DNA of 64,000 bases, from positions 23,007,300-23,071,299 of the forward strand of contig NC_084814.1 in assembly GCF_963583255.1 (NCBI RefSeq). The letters are read 5' to 3'. The notes below the pieces were generated by a model that saw nothing but the letters and a program-made list of their open reading frames with translations, had not been told where the DNA came from and ran no database searches. Source of the DNA: Pyrus communis. Taxonomy: Eukaryota; Streptophyta; Magnoliopsida; Rosales; Rosaceae. Both the position numbers and the translations under genes were made by a program. Shown here piece after piece: positions 1 to 11,802 of the stretch (the first letter of the stretch is position 1; every line of letters begins with the position of its first letter).

Positions 1-459
1 GAGGTACCAACTCAACAATTTTCAGGAGGTAAAGTTACATTTTTTCTACTCTTGATGGAACTTCTCTAGGTAGAATAAACAGATAAACTAATGCAACTTA
101 TTAATTGATCTCTTCGAAATTATCACAGAACACCTTTCAAGTATTACTTATCCTTATTTTTTCCTAAACCGCAAGAATAGTAATATGCTTCATGCTGAAG
201 GCATTGACAGTGTAAGCTTATACAATAACAGGAAACGTGTCCTGGGGGTAAGGGACTGATATCAGCATACGTAGTTGATCCAAATAACTGGAAACGACTT
301 GCTGTAGAGAGGACAAGAGATTTAAACAGGGCAAGGAGAAGTAATGATCATCTGCTTGGTGACAGGTCAAATGCAAAGTCTTGAGGTATTAAAACATACA
401 TAGTTTTGCAATGCTCAATGATAGATAAAAATATGTGAAGAGAAAAAGGAGAAGCCAAC

Positions 460-1359
460 CTGGTGGCCATGGCACAGCCCTAGCTTGAACTGACCGATTG
501 TTAGAGTTTTGGTCTCTGGATACTTTGTCTCCTCATCATACTCACCTCGAGTAATATGCAAGTCGGGACAAAGAGTCTTCAAGTAATCATGAACCTCCTG
601 AAATTATTAGTAGCAAACTATGAGAAGTGGAATAATGTACTACCAAAATAATATGTGACCTTAAGAAACTTATTTGTATGGTAGTAGTGCTACAAGAACT
701 AAAAGTAGATTATCAGACATTGCATGAGCAATTACAATACTTGAAGACCAAGCAGAGACGATGACAAACAGATGACATATTAGCAATAACTGGCAAAGTA
801 ATAGATGTTAGAGTAAATGTACAAATTAACCAAATGAACGTTCTATCCAAAAATCTAGCAATAGCAACATGCTATATGTAGACATTACCCAATCAAGCAG
901 TCGGGGAACAAGAAATTCTTCACGTTCAAAATAAATAAACACACGGTTTGATGCTCACTATCTCCTATAATCGTATCCGATTGACATTGATTTCTTTAAA
1001 TTATTCTTAATCCAAAGTCTATAGTGCAACATGCACATAAGTTCAACAATAACCCACATTCGGAATGCCTTTCCTAAATGCAAGATTTTACTTTCTGGGC
1101 AACCAAACAGAGAAAAACACAGCAAAACTAACCCAAATATTACTTCAAAATGGGAATAAATCGAAACCCAATAACCAAAATTGAAGGAAACCAATGAGAA
1201 TCAACAGAAACACACAAAGAAACATACTTTGATACAAAGATTTCCAGTGCAGATGATGTGCTGGATCTTGCCAGGAACAAGCATGGACTTGAATTTTGCA
1301 GGCAGATCAGGTGCCCTGTGGGGTATGTGCAAATCCCCCAAGGCCAACACCAACACCAT
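460..1359 (-). CDS. VPS29: VPS29 retromer subunit, 5' two coding exons (gene continues past left edge)
   Basis: Exon 1 is 1359-1228 (44 codons) and exon 2 is 597-460 (46 codons). Both introns are GT-AG and lie between codons: donor AAA|GTATGT, acceptor TTTCAG|GAG, second donor CAG|GTTGGC. The protein starts [15 protein letters not shown] and keeps the GDLHxPHR metal-site-like motif and the CTGN and CHGHQ motifs of the calcineurin-like phosphoesterase fold. These 90 residues are about half of the usual 190; the exon starting with the VPWGDLD block must lie left of base 1. In the family, VPS29 binds VPS35 and VPS26 in the retromer, which recycles vacuolar sorting receptors; Arabidopsis VPS29 is MAIGO1. 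Positions 1-459 look like intron. Identification is very secure from sequence likeness. Confidence 0.95.
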
Positions 1360-1875
1360 CCTCACTCACTCTCGCTACTAATCAAAACCCACCTCAAAAA
1401 TCTGCCAAAAACCCCAAAAATTAAATATAAAAAATAAAACAATAGGATTTGCGTATGAAATCACGAATATTCCCATATTCCCATTCGGATGAACTAATTA
1501 ATCAGTGATTAGCATAAACTAAATACAATTAAAGAACTGGGAATAAATTGAAAGGGATTCAAGAGAGTTGGGATCGTACCTGAGGAATGATCTTGCAGAA
1601 AGCTTACGGCATGGAAATTGTAAAACCACCTTCGTTGTTTGACGAGCTCTGAAATTCTTCTCCTTCCTCCTTAAATTTTTTTATTTTTTTATTTTTTCCG
1701 AAGTGCTGTCTTTTTGCAACGGACGTGTAAAAGGTAACGGCGTCATTTCGAGCCATAGAGCGGGGAGACCCGGTCTTTTGGGCCTATGTTTTGAGCTTAC
1801 ATTAACTCAAATGCCCAACCCAATAAGCATATGAAATGACAAGGAAGCCCAACAAGATTGAGGCCCAAGGTTTTT
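1360..1875 (-). promoter_or_regulatory. VPS29 5' UTR with a leader intron and GCCCA-rich promoter
   Basis: On the minus strand a probable non-coding leader exon ends in CAG|GTACGA near 1580. A likely acceptor (TTGATTAG) lies about 20 bases before the ATG, so the 5' UTR carries an intron of about 200 bp. Upstream, 1775-1875 holds four GGCCC/GCCCA motifs (near 1780, 1814, 1848 and 1862), the site II class bound by TCP factors in housekeeping promoters. No TATA box is evident. The exact transcription start is unknown. Confidence 0.5.
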
Positions 1876-2013
1876 TTTAAAAAAATTTATTATTATTAAG
1901 AGGGAGATGGAGTATTCAAAACTATCAATAATTTAGAAGAATTGGGAGTTTCAAACCCGGCCGGCACGCATGAGTGAAAGTCCAACACTTTATCCACTAG
2001 GTCATTAGACCAT
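1871..2013 (-). mobile_element. tRNA-derived SINE relic
   Basis: On the minus strand the sequence begins with an A-box-like stretch (CCTAGTGGATAAAG, near 1986-2002). About 35 bases later it has a B-box-like GGGTTTGAAACTCCC (1944-1958), and it ends in an A/T-rich tail with a T run at 1871-1878. This spacing and the B box are those of a tRNA-type RNA polymerase III promoter. The rest does not fold as a tRNA, so a SINE is favoured over a tRNA gene. No target-site duplication was found. Confidence 0.55.
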
Positions 2014-3158
2014 ATATACACAATGGCAACAACGATAGAGTTTTTTGGTTATAACATTCAATAGATCAATCATAATTAGGCATCGAATTTGTTATCAATA
2101 CAATTCGAACTTTAGACTTTTCACTAATAAAAAAAAAAGAATTTGAGACCTCTCACATATAAGTTAAAAGGTTGTTTCAGCCAGGTTTTAATTTGGCTGA
2201 GCCAAGTTAATAGTATGACAACTTGTCATTGTTTGAGCCAACCGAAGTAGGGGTAACAAAGACTACCACTAAACCGTAAAAATAGTGACCAATAAATAAA
2301 TAAGTATTGTTCAAACTGTATGATTTGATTTGATTTCCAATTACAATCTCTCATGGCTTTTGGCTCAACTATTTAGGAAATCAATTTTATAAACAAAAAC
2401 GATTTTTCAGCCGTTGGATTATTAGGTCTTTCACAGTAAGTAGAAAAATGGAGAATGTAACATTTTGGACAATATTTTGACATTCATATCACAAAACTTA
2501 TGTTTTTGCAATCTTAATCTAAGCCTTTAACGCAATTAACAATATCAGTTTGATGTACAATTTTTAAGTCATTTGATGATAAGAATGGACGAGATTGGAT
2601 CTGACTCTGAGAATAATTTGGCAAACAAGAGCTAGCCAACTGAGGCATATTAATGCGCTGATAACGATGTTTTTCAATATAATTTTAGGTAATATGGTCC
2701 CTTAAATTGTTATTAGTTCGAGTAGAAGAGTTGATTTGATAAAAATATCCTTAATTTAATTGAGATTTTTCATAGGATAATCAAAATGATTGACTGTAGA
2801 CAATATCAGGAACCACTTCTATCTGTTTTAAATCTCAGGGACCAAAGTAAAGAGTTATGTCAATCTCAATAACCATTTGCTAAAAAGCCTTAAAACATAT
2901 ATTACACAAATAAGTGTACTAACGTTTCCTTAACGATTATTACACATGGTCAATCGATCAACTATTGCAAATAAGAAAATAAGATGCATGCATGCATGGA
3001 GGATATAATAATAATTGGGCGATCATGTTATATGTTATAGCTAGGTCAAGAAAGGGTTGCCCCTTCCCTCATACGGAAACTGACTAAAACCAAAAGGGTT
3101 GTCCATATATACGACCCCATATATAGTTTGCTTAGCCTGTTTAATTTCTAAGTGTTTA
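2014..3158. other. Intergenic, no gene recognised
   Basis: AT-rich non-coding sequence. It contains a GATGCATGCATGCATGG block near 2981-2999 and no convincing exon on either strand. Confidence 0.5.
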
Positions 3159-3628
3159 GGGTATGTTTATTATCTAAGAATCGGAGTAAGTAAGAATCAG
3201 GGTATGTACGAATCAGATGAATATTGTCTAGAAAAATGTTTTATTTATAAACTTATGCTTGTGTTAATCTCCTCTTCGTGTTTTGCACATCATTGACACA
3301 ATAGAATTCAACCAAGCTGGTTGTAGAAAAAAAAAAAGTAAAATAGAAGAAGAGAGACAAGAAATTAAAAAGGAAAAAAAAAAAAGAAGCGATGGCAGCG
3401 CGCGGTTGAAAAAATGAAAAAGATAAGAGAGCAGCTCTATTGTTTTTTTGTCCATAGCAAAAAGGGTATTTTGGTGATTCAAGAAAAAATGTGAGGGTAG
3501 TTTAGGTATGAAACTTTTCATTCCAGTTCCCAATTTATGGAGGAACCTGCAACACTTTCATTCCTCTTGAGTAATAAACAAAGGGTTAATCAGGAACACA
3601 ATCTCATTCTCCTTATCTAAACACACCC
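3159..3628. mobile_element. Non-autonomous DNA transposon (MITE-like, about 470 bp)
   Basis: The left end reads GGGTATGTTTATTATCTAAG and the right end, reverse-complemented, reads GGGTGTGTTTAGATAAGGAG, giving imperfect terminal inverted repeats of about 25-45 bp. The interior is A/T-rich without coding capacity; short open frames in it are chance. No clear target-site duplication was found, so superfamily (hAT-like?) is not assigned. Confidence 0.5.
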
Positions 3629-5223
3629 AATTTAGTCATGCAACACTAAAGAGCCCTAATTCTTTTTCTTTCCTTCTTTTGGATGAATGCAGCTCTTTTC
3701 CAACTTGAACTATATTATATATACAAGTTCGTCTTTTAATGGTACTGTTATTGAAGTATATATTAATTAAGTGAAAAGTTTTGATTCGATTTGTATACAT
3801 AACGATGAAGTATATATAATATTGACTGGAGTTTATGATAGACTTAATGTGTAGCTTACTAGTAAAAAAAGTTATAAACGACAATTCTAACCATTATCTG
3901 ATATGAGAAAAATGTCGGATATATGATACCTAACTCATAAAAAAAAAGGCATGTACCATATAAAACGATTTTTGAGGTGCTTTGATTTTTTTCCCTAGGC
4001 CCACATGATAAAATATTAAATTCAGATTCATACTAGAGGATCATATTTCAGAGCACATCATGCATTAGAACTGCGCGGTGATGGATATTGATGGCAAAAA
4101 AATGTGGTCATTATAAAATATGTAATGTAACATGTAGGGTTCAAATCGCAAAACCACCACGGTTCATGCACCCTAATTTTATATTTCAGTTTGATTGAAA
4201 TACGTTACATGTCATTATATTATTGAAAAATCACTTGAGAAACTTTTCTTTAATTATGTGTTATGTGACATACCGTCCCGTATTACGACCATACTAAAAA
4301 AATCTTTCCCTAATTTTAGCCCCAACACAACTCCCAATTATCTCATACGAAGGGAAAACCAAGCTAGCTGGCGTACGTATGTGAAACACATGAGCCAAAG
4401 TTCATGTGTGGCCAACTGGCCATGGCAACTAATTCTTCCACCTTTGCTGTACTTGTCCAGTATATGTTCGTTGTGACCTGTTTGGGACTGAACCTGAGTC
4501 GCCGGCGTGATTAACGAACCATAAATCTATCTTAATAAAGGATATTGACAAGCTAATAGTACTATCACACCAGCCCATGATCACCATGAAGAATGCATGG
4601 TTGAATTTTTTTTCTTTTGATTTTTTTGATTTTTTTTTTTTTTTGACCATCATACGATCATGTGGTATAAATATAATATTTTCTATATTGATAAAGGATA
4701 TTTACAAGCTACAGCCCATGATCACCATGAAGAATGCATGGTTGAATTAATATTTTGAATTTTTTTCTTTTGATTAATTTTTGTTTACTATCATACTGTC
4801 CGTGGTATAATTGTTTTATTTATAACTAAAATCATACTCTTAAGTTCATTAGGTATCAACCATATATTATGACACATAAAAAGTACTATTATATAACCAC
4901 TTTTGAGTAATTAGCTCATTATTAGTAAGTAAAATATTGAGCCACTCAACGTGTTTATATTCTATTGGTGACACATAATTTGTTTTGTAAATTTAGTTTT
5001 AAAAGTTCTACCTATCATTACCAGATGTATTATAATTGTCATCGAGCAAAAGCTTCTCTTTGACCCGAGAGTCAAAAATTGCGTTGATATCCCCTATAAT
5101 ATTGGGATTACATAAGAAGTATATATGTTAATGTATAATTGTCGTCATCACGAACTCCACGCTTGTGCATAGGCGTTGGAAACTTCATTAATCACCTATA
5201 CAAAGTCAATACTGTAGCTCTCT

Positions 5224-5265
<42 letters not shown>

Positions 5266-6046
5266 TACTTGGCTATTTTGGTTCCATGAGTATGTATAAA
5301 CAAGTTATGGATATTGGATCAGGCATGAATGGCCTGAAGATATATGTTATCTAGCTAGTTATGTGCATTACCAGGATATCGTTAGCGGAAGAAAAAGTCA
5401 AATGTTGCTTGCTTATCTCTTGCAGCTTTTTTGCTTGTCTTCAGAAGTTGCACCCCATGCCATCCTCCAATTAAAGAACGGGCCTTAATTTTACTTTCCA
5501 ATTTGCATGCGTAGTTGCATAACATTTTTCATATACTGGAAGAGTTCAAACTAGGGAAACGATTGTCATCCACATACATGTTTAATTCAGTTTTTTGATT
5601 GGGTATAAAGTAAAGGAGAATCAAATGAAATAAATAAACAGAATACATAAAAAGGAGAAAAATGGTGCATAAATCATTTTCCTTCAGAATATATTCCAAA
5701 CGAATTAGCTTATGGTTTTATCAATTACTTAGTTCGATTCCAAATGCTACTTATTTTTAGCTTAATTGTTGAACGAACGGGGAGCATGCATGCCAAGTAA
5801 TATCCACATGAACTAAAAGATGAGACTCTAAATAAGAAGACTGATCAAGTCCATTTATTATATCAACTCCATAGCACATTACTATAACTTAGCAAAAGGA
5901 TTCTCTAGACCATCATAGTTTATAAACCTTCTGAACAAAACCCCTAGAACGATAGCTAAGGACCAGATCAACGATGCCTATTACATAAACTGGTGACGAC
6001 GATACTCTACTGGTGAATTAATCATAGTGCCCTTAATCAATTCCTT
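3629..6046. other. Intergenic region with a direct repeat, MITE relic and CT microsatellite
   Basis: No gene seen. A direct repeat of about 55 bp (core CCCATGATCACCATGAAG) occurs near 4574-4605 and 4713-4748. A decayed member of the GATTAAATTT-type MITE family lies at about 4860-5023. A (CT)n tract spans about 5229-5262. Confidence 0.5.
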
Positions 6047-6339
6047 CTACTGCGAAAGTAAGCTCCTGATTACAGCAGCTTGGGCAGTGTCAGTTGTTGC
6101 CAATAACTCGGACAGCCGCTCACTTAGATCGTCCACCTCTCTGTGCAAATTTCTAATGTAGTTGCACGTTTCCTGTAGCACTGTGGATGCTGAAACCTGT
6201 GTGCATATGTAAATGACTTTGATTAGCATGATATATCACATTCTTTTGACTTGAATTAGCACTTTAAAGTATAGGTTAACTCATTTCAACTTCCAAAGCC
6301 AAAATTTGTTTGAAAATTTTACTAAGAACATAATTTTCC

Positions 6340-6376
<37 letters not shown>

Positions 6377-7033
6377 TTCAGAAAAAGTGATTCATTAAGA
6401 AGAATTTATAGAGAATTATCTATAGATAGAATAACTATATATGAAACGATCTCACACTCAAATCTCTACCTTTTTCTTTTGTTAAACGAGAGGGTTTCAA
6501 ACCATGGACCTTACATATCGTTATCCATCATTCTGCACAGTTAACCTCACCACTAGGATACCGCCAATAGCTTGCAGTAAATGTTCTACTTTATCTCTAG
6601 ATCAAATAGTAAGATAAGGAGTTAACTAAAATATTATAGCGGCTACAGGACCCCATGTATATATATAAAATATATGTATTCAGTTAGTTTTCAATTGCAA
6701 ACTTGATTCATTACCATCATTATTTGTTTAACCTTTTTTGCTTTTCTTTGGATCTAGAGCAAGGAAAACCCCAGAAGTTTCTTTGATTATATTATTCTTC
6801 CTCTTTCGATAGTGATCTCATATGCAAGAGAAGCCAAAACCTAAGAGAAAACAAAGTATGAAAAATAATCATAAACAATGTAACAGATGGATATGTATAT
6901 ATACCTTGTCAGAACGTCTACTATTGCGAATCTCAGGAAGAAGCTGTTGCAACTTGGAAACAAGATCATTAATCTGATCGTCGGAGATTCTTGAACCACC
7001 TGATTGCCTAGATCTTGACCTTCGGCTAGACAT
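6047..7033 (-). CDS. PRE/TMO7-type atypical (non-DNA-binding) bHLH protein, PRE-a
   Basis: Exon 1 is 7033-6905 (43 codons, from the only ATG in frame) and exon 2 is 6196-6047 (49 codons plus stop). Donor AAG|GTATAT and acceptor ACACAG|GTTTCA lie between codons, giving 92 aa, the usual PRE length. The N terminus [20 protein letters not shown], the helix 1 region [12 protein letters not shown], the RRSDK loop and the [20 protein letters not shown] helix 2 are all present. PRE proteins lack the basic residues for DNA binding; they dimerise with inhibitory HLH proteins such as IBH1 and so promote cell elongation under brassinosteroid, gibberellin, light and auxin control. The C terminus ([14 protein letters not shown]) is closest to Arabidopsis PRE3/TMO7 as I recall it. 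The intron (6197-6904) hosts a SINE relic and an AT repeat. Confidence 0.95.
6343..6374. repeat. (AT)n microsatellite in PRE-a intron
   Basis: About 15 AT units in the only intron of PRE-a; likely polymorphic. Confidence 0.9.
6466..6556 (-). mobile_element. tRNA-derived SINE relic in PRE-a intron
   Basis: The minus strand reads CCTAGTGGTGAGGTTAAC (A-box-like) followed by GGTTTGAAACCC (B-box, 6492-6503) and an A-rich tail (AACAAAAGAAAAAGG). It has the same architecture as the relic at 1871-2013 but is degenerate. No target-site duplication was seen. Confidence 0.45.
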
Positions 7034-7600
7034 AGCTAGGTGTTTGAATTGGTAATATTAAAGGTGTATGTGAAATGTAAAATACTAAAAGATCGAGCAG
7101 AAAACTGATGTTAACTCAAAGGGACAAGTGGGTAGGAATTTATATGGGTCAGAAAGTGTGGCAAGAGAACCAGTGTTGAAGACAAGTTATGGAGCTATGT
7201 TTCTGGTATTTTAGAGAGAGAGAGAGAGAGAGAGCAAAAACAGAAGCTATTGGATGTGGGTAATGTTGAAGACAATTGCATGAGAGAAAGGGTTGGGCTA
7301 AGTCTGTATTTATATAGGGTTTTGGAGATGAGAGAGAGAGAGAGAAAATCAACTCAAGAAGTTGCCAGAGATACGCCATAATTAATGTCCCTGCATCTTG
7401 TGTTTTGCATCTTTTGGATCTCTCAAGTGATCTCCGTTTTGCCTCTTCGTGTGTGACTGTAATGTGTGTATATTGTGTAATGTGTGTGTGAGATTGAGGA
7501 ACAGCGAAAAGTAAGACTACGTGATGAACGGTCTTAAGCGTTGACCAGTCAAAGTGATGAATAAACCATGTTCTAGCCAGATGACATGGCACCACGTGTC
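7034..7600 (-). promoter_or_regulatory. PRE-a promoter and leader: TATA box, GA/CT tracts, G-box
   Basis: On the minus strand a TATA box (CCTATATAAATACAG, about 7302-7316) sits some 280 bp upstream of the ATG. The transcribed leader would carry a CT tract (7211-7234) and the promoter a second one (7331-7346). A G-box CACGTG lies at 7593-7598. G-boxes and E-boxes in PRE promoters are known targets of PIF and BZR1-type factors; that these act here is inference. Confidence 0.6.
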
Positions 7601-7830
7601 ATCACTGAAACCTAACTGTTACATCGACCCTGACTCCCGGGCATTGTGATTCATGACTTCTTTATATGCTATACATGCTAATTGCAAGTCATATTTTATG
7701 ATAAAGTTTGTGGTGAGATCACTATACACACTCTGATCCTAGCTAGTTGATGCAAAAATATTGCCAAGTTAAGCAACCAATTTTGTTCCTACTACAATGT
7801 TTAGAGTTTCGAGCTATTGATATTTTCAAC

Positions 7831-7994
7831 TAATGTTAGGTAGATTAGCTATTTAAACTATAATTTGAAAATCATATGATGTGATTGTTGATAAATGAAT
7901 TATTACTTAAATATTGATTAACGTGCATATTTTCTATTAATGACACATCACATGGTTTGCAAATTTGGTTTAAAAAATTGGTTTACCTGCATTT
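7831..7994. mobile_element. MITE, GATTAAATTT/TTTAAAAAATT family, copy 1
   Basis: Shares with 20441-20601 and 41469-41620 the order: TAATGTTAGG-like end, AT-rich arm, a TTATTACTT block, a TTTTCTATTAATGACACATCA block, and a complementary arm ending TTTACCTGCATT. It is non-coding, with imperfect terminal inverted repeats. Confidence 0.5.
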
Positions 7995-8085
7995 TACTAT
8001 TTAAGATGGATTGATCTTTGCTATTGTGCCTCTTCCTTGTACCAGTTGATGATGCTGGAGTGCCTAATATGAGTTCGCTCCCATC

Positions 8086-8113
8086 TATTAACCAATGACA
8101 CTTGGCAAGTAAA
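8086..8113 (+). repeat. Remnant of the old Copia element's 5' LTR
   Basis: It matches the start of the 3' LTR at 11320 with a single mismatch (CACTTGGCAAG versus CACATGGCAAG), then the similarity stops abruptly. This marks the left breakpoint of the 5' deletion. Confidence 0.8.
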
Positions 8114-8224
8114 CCAAGGAAAAAGTAAACCAAGGCAATTGTTTCAAATTCCTGTAATCAAGTGTTCAAAGATAGTGTAGTCTACTGCTCAACATTCATC
8201 TGTTTTTCTTGGATAAATGGTAAA

Positions 8225-11200
8225 ATCCAATTTCTGGCATTAAAGAATGGGTCATCCTACAAATGAAATAATAGATGCGATGTTGAACAAGTCTGGTATA
8301 TCAGTTGATGTGGATGATAAGCACAATATGTGTACTTATTGTATCAAGGGTAAAATGTCGAGAATTCCCTTTCCTTCTAGGATTGATAAATGTACTTCAC
8401 CTTTTGAAAAGGTTCATACAGACATTTGGGGACCATCTCATGTAAAGTCCTTAGAAGGATATAGATACTATGTAACTTTTCTTGATGAATACACAAGATA
8501 CACTTGGATTTTCCCATTGCGCAATAAATTAGATCTCTTTCATGTGTTTTTCAAATTTTATAATTTCATACTTACACAGTTTGGAGTACCTATAAAGTGT
8601 GTACAATCAGATGGAGGAGGAGGGTATACTAGTCACTCATTTAAAACCTTCCTTGTTGCAAAAGGAATGGAACAAATGATATCATGTCCATACACCCCAC
8701 AACATAATGGTTTGATTGAAATGAAGCATAGGCAATAGTAGAGACAACAATAACTCTACTTGTCACTACCAAATTACCAATTGAATTATGGTATTATGCA
8801 TGTGCACATTCTGTATTCCTTATAAATAGAATGTCATATAAGTCTATTTCCATGGAGTCTCCTTACTACAGACTATACACAAAATAGTCAGATCTAAAGT
8901 CATTGAAGGTGTTTGGTTGTGTTGTGTATCCTTGGTTAAGGCCATATAATGTTAATAAACTGCAGTCAAGGTCTGAAATATGCATTTTTTTAGGCTATTC
9001 AATGGGATACAAATGGGTGATTTGTTATAACCCAATAAATTGCAAGTCAACAATCTCAGAGACTATGTTTCCTTCTACAAAAGTTCCAAGATTATCAAAA
9101 GAAGAACAATTTGCTATTACATGTTCTAAACCAGTCTCAGTGTTTGTTCCAGTACTTATGACAGTGGGAAATTCAGTTAATGACACTATGATCCATCCAA
9201 GTCTAGTTGAGAATACTATGTCTTCAATGCATCAGTCTAAAGACACATCATCATCGTCTTCTGCAGTTCATCATCATGTAACTAGTCCTACAAATCAAGT
9301 CTCAGATATGCAAGAATTTGAAACACAATCATTATCAGCAACTACTATTTCCAACCTAATTGGTACAGGTCATTTGTTTCCTATCTTATATCATGCACAA
9401 CTACAGGTAATTCTCCCTTTACTTCATTCCAATGACATATCCAATCATTTTAATGTCTCTAATGTTGACGCTAGATTTCAGACAAGGCTTAAAACATCAG
9501 GTATAACAAGACATGATTACTTCCTTTCTTGCAAGCTTTCTTAAGCTGTCATCTCTACAACTTAAACCCTCTTTGGTATCAGCTAATACTATGGACCACT
9601 GTGGTTTTTCTTTTCTTGCTGATATTGGAGAAATTGAAGAACCAAAACATTTTAGAGCTGCATCAACAGTGACTCAGTGGTAACATGTTATGCAGAAGAA
9701 ATTTGATGCCTTAAAGGCTCAAGGGACTTGGAAGCTAGTTCTTCTTCCACCGAATAGAGAAGTAATTGGAAGTAAATGGGTTTACAAAATAAAAAAGAAT
9801 TCAAATGGCACTATATCCAGGTATAAAGCACGATTAGTGGCACACGGGTTCAGTCAAAATGAGAGCTTGGACTACTCTGAGACATTTAGTTCAGTAGTCA
9901 AGCACACTACAGTATGAGTAATCTTTGCTTTGGCAGCATAATTTAATTGGAACTTGAGACAATTGGATATAAAGAATGTTTTCCTTCATGGTGATATTGA
10001 GGAAGAAGTATATATGAAGTAGCTACAGGGATTTGTTGGCTCTACATATCCAAATCATGTTTGCAGGCTAGTTAAGTCATTATATAGACTTAAATATGCA
10101 CCAAGGGCCTGGAATTCAAAATTTACAAGATTCTTACTTGCACTTAGTTTCAAAACAACATCATCGGATTCTAGCTTGTTTGTGAAGATTGATGTTGGGG
10201 ATGTTATTCTACTTCTTCTATATGTAGATGATATTATTCTCACATGGTCATGCACACAAAAGATTCAATCTGTTATCACTAGTCTTGCTGAAGTATTTGA
10301 TTTAAAGGATATAGGCATGTTAACATATTTCTTGGGATTGTAAATCCAATACAACTCTGATAGTTCATTACTGGTCACACAGTCAAAATATGCCAAAGAG
10401 CTACTTAAGAAAGCAGGGATAGAGAATTGTAAACCCACATCAACACCATTGAAGCCCCACTCTCAGTTACTTATGGCTGAAGGCAATCCTTTAGTTGATC
10501 ATACTCACTATAGAAGTCTTGTGGGAGTACTTCAATACCTAACCTTCACTCGCCTAGATATTGCTCACTCAGTCAATGTAGTTTGTCAATATATGACTTA
10601 TCCAACAAATTTACACATGCATCTAGTGAAGAAGATCATGAGATATTTGCAAGTTACTTTAGAATGTGGTTAGAAGTATACCAAGACACTTGATTTTAAC
10701 ATTGCTATTTATTCTAATTCCGATTGGGCAGCTAATATTAATTCAATGAGGTTTATCACTAGATTTGTTGTGTTTCTTGGATCTAATCCAGTGTCATGGC
10801 AGTCAAAGAAACAAGCTACAGTCTCAAGAAGTTCAATAGAAGCTAAGTACAAAGCTCTAGCTCACTGTGTAGCTGATGTCTATTGGATCAGGTCATTACT
10901 CAAATATGTGAATCAATTTATACATATGCCTCCCAATCTTGTTTGTGATATTCTTTCTGCCTTAGCATTGTACTCTAATCCAGTATGTCATTCTAGGATC
11001 AAGCACCTAGACACCGATTTTCATTTTGTTCGAGAGAAAGTGTAGAGAGGTGACCTTACTGTGCACTATATACCAACTGAAGAACAGGTTGCAGGTGTAT
11101 TTACTAAGGGTCTTCACAGTCCAATCTTTGTAAAACACTGCATTAATCTTAATATGGGAGCTACCAATTCAAAGATGCAGGAAAGTCAACAAGCAATGTA
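8225..11200 (+). pseudogene. Copia pol relic: integrase, reverse transcriptase, RNase H
   Basis: Reading begins in a GAG-pre-integrase WH-x-R-MGHP motif whose expected Gln is a stop (TAA at 8240-8242). The integrase core follows, with HTDIWGP, QSDGGGGY and the TPQHNG motif (about 8247-8735). The reverse transcriptase begins near 9690 (GSKWVYKIK) and keeps an intact YVDD box at 10221-10232. The RNase H region has SWQSKKQATVSRSS-type sequence (about 10790) and a GVFTKGL tail (about 11095). In-frame stops occur near 8736, 9916, 10021, 10340, 10672 and 11043, with frameshifts between blocks. gag and protease are absent. The product cannot be made; the region is a transposition fossil. Confidence 0.9.
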
Positions 11201-11319
11201 GAAGTTTTCAAGTGCAGAAGCATCAAGTGGTCACAATCAAGTTAGCAAAGTTCTTGGCTCTAAATGATCAACTCACAAACCTAGCTTGGGACTTTCCCAG
11301 CTACGTTTGAGGGGGGGAA

Positions 11320-11578
11320 TATTAACCAATGACACATGGCAAGTAAATGTGAGTCAAGTTAGTTACAAAGGTAGTTGGGGATTAAGTTTGTTAAGGAGGA
11401 TAATATTGTAATTGAGTAAGGATGTTATAGTGTAATATTGTAATTGTGGGTTGTTATTGGTTATTACATATAACCATTTGATCCTTCACATTCAGCTAGC
11501 AAGCTTTGTAAGAAACCTCCATTACTAAGAAATCAGAGAATAATTCTTCCTTCCATTTCTTTCCTTTCTGCTTGATCT
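11320..11578 (+). repeat. 3' LTR of old Copia element, left part
   Basis: It begins TATTAACCAATGACAC right after the polypurine tract and is broken at the GATCT target site (11574-11578). The missing right end is 15358-15391 (after the repeated GATCT), so the original LTR was about 293 bp. Confidence 0.8.
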
Positions 11579-11802
11579 TATTAAGTAATACAGTTAGTAA
11601 GTTTGTTAGTATTTGGTAAAAGTAGTTAGGATTTCTCTTATAAAACAAAGTGTGTAATATACATTTGGTCAATTAATACAAATCCTATTTCTCTATCTAA
11701 ATTCTCTTTTTCTCTCTCTCTCAAACTCTCTATTCATCATTTTGTAATCATCTTTCTTCTTGATTTTCTCTTCAATTCCCAGACATTGCAATGTAGTTAA
11801 CA
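11579..11802 (+). repeat. 5' LTR of the younger LTR element
   Basis: Contains a TATAAAA-like promoter (CTCTTATAAAACAAAG, near 11634) and a CT-rich leader, and ends TTAACA directly before the primer-binding site. Partner of 15083-15352. Confidence 0.85.

Noticed and set aside
1181..1381. Plus-strand open frame over VPS29 exon 1
   Set aside because: Antisense shadow of the VPS29 exon on the minus strand.
3264..3533. Possible small gene on the minus strand
   Set aside because: It consists of A-rich/T-rich low-complexity sequence within an inverted-repeat element.
7149..7595. 148-codon minus-strand open frame upstream of PRE-a
   Set aside because: It covers the PRE-a promoter, TATA box and CT tracts; the peptide is low-complexity (SLSLSLS) and not conserved to my knowledge.
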